Source: Paenibacillus hunanensis
Lineage (GTDB): Bacteria > Bacillota > Bacilli > Paenibacillales > Paenibacillaceae
Direction of reading: 5' to 3'
Assembly (NCBI RefSeq): GCF_014645615.1
Contig: NZ_BMMB01000012.1
Coordinates: forward strand, 1 to 64,000
Length of the DNA: 64,000 bases
Shown piece by piece: positions 63,783 through 64,000 of this stretch. The position numbers and the translations under genes are program-made. How positions within the stretch are numbered: the first letter of the stretch is position 1; each line of letters begins with the position of its first letter. Under the pieces are notes generated by a model. That model was not told the DNA's origin, did not search any database, and saw only the letters and a program-made list of their open reading frames with translations.

Positions 63783-64000
63783 TCAACGAACCGATTTACG
63801 ATACGTGCTTGGCGTAATGCCTTCCAGTTCCTTAAATATTTTAATAAAATACTTCGCCGTCCGATATCCTGACTGCTCCGCAATATCACTGATCGGCAAG
63901 CTCGTTGAAATAAGTAGCTCCTTCGCACGCTGCATACGCTGTCGGGTTACATATTCGCTGAATGTCAGCTCCATCTGCTCCTTAAACAGCACACTCAAAT
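63783..64000 (-). CDS. AraC/YesN-type transcriptional regulator, C-terminal part (partial)
   Basis: The C-terminal AraC-type DNA-binding domain: FSEYVTRQRMQRAKELLIST, then ISDIAEQSGYRTAKYFIKIF and the ending TPSTYRKSVR. The reading frame is open to the window edge; the TTG at 63998 is an internal leucine codon, so the gene extends beyond. In Paenibacillus such domains are mostly the output of YesN-type response regulators or AraC regulators beside sugar ABC importers, which fits the operon downstream. Confidence 0.88.
   Translation of the reverse strand, partial: LSVLFKEQMELTFSEYVTRQRMQRAKELLISTSLPISDIAEQSGYRTAKYFIKIFKELEGITPSTYRKSVR

Noticed and set aside
63506..63928. A 140-codon minus-strand frame between the regulator and the lipoprotein gene
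   Set aside because: Its first third overlaps the AraC domain in another frame and includes no plausible start with a ribosome-binding site. It contains the 18-bp tandem repeat and is more likely non-coding; kept as an open question among the findings.

Overview
The window is the large ribosomal-protein / RNA-polymerase super-locus of a low-to-mid GC Firmicute, most likely a Paenibacillus or a close relative. The gene order matches that seen near the replication origin of Bacilli: ctsR-mcsA-mcsB-clpC-radA-disA, a pssA/yacL/ispD/ispF/gltX/cysE/cysS block, rae1-sigH-secE-nusG, rplKAJL, rpoBC, the str, S10, spc and alpha operons, then rplM-rpsI and an Mrp-family gene. Ribosome-binding sites are strong (AGGAGG), T-box and L10 leaders are present, and GTG/TTG starts are common. 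Nearly every gene lies on the minus strand, so the locus reads from right to left. The taxon is inferred from gene content and synteny only.

Right end (about 57.6-64 kb): an accessory segment. It holds a partial AraC-type regulator running off the edge, a complete sugar ABC importer (lipoprotein plus two permeases), a plus-strand T-box-controlled second-type seryl-tRNA synthetase with an unusual loop in its tRNA-binding arm, and one unrecognised small protein.

57-41 kb: a CtsR-boxed promoter drives ctsR-mcsA-mcsB-clpC, followed by radA, disA, pssA, a PIN/TRAM membrane protein, ispD-ispF, gltX, then a T-box leader in front of cysE-cysS-mrnC-rlmB-rae1. Stress proteolysis, DNA integrity and c-di-AMP signalling, isoprenoid and lipid synthesis, and Cys/Glu tRNA charging are laid end to end.

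40-31 kb: sigH, secE-nusG, rplKA, an L10-leader-controlled rplJL, an RsmC-type methyltransferase, and rpoB-rpoC behind a long leader that has a terminator-like hairpin. 27-4.7 kb: L7Ae-like YbxF, rpsL, rpsG, fusA, tuf, then the S10-spc-alpha clusters with adk, map, a KOW protein, infA and rpmJ, then truA, rplM and rpsI.

Left end (0-4.7 kb): the synteny is interrupted by cysH and sat, which together make sulfite from sulfate through APS. They are flanked by a 1.1-kb gene-free, AT-rich stretch with DnaA-box-like sites, a structured terminator/RNA element and an Mrp-type ATPase. A heptanucleotide tandem array begins two bases after the Mrp stop codon and runs off the window. The items most worth a second look are the T-box SerRS with the arm insertion, the structured RNA downstream of sat, the gene-free 3.5-4.7 kb region, the rpoB leader with an opposing plus-strand transcription unit, the palindrome upstream of the L10 leader, and the heptamer array.
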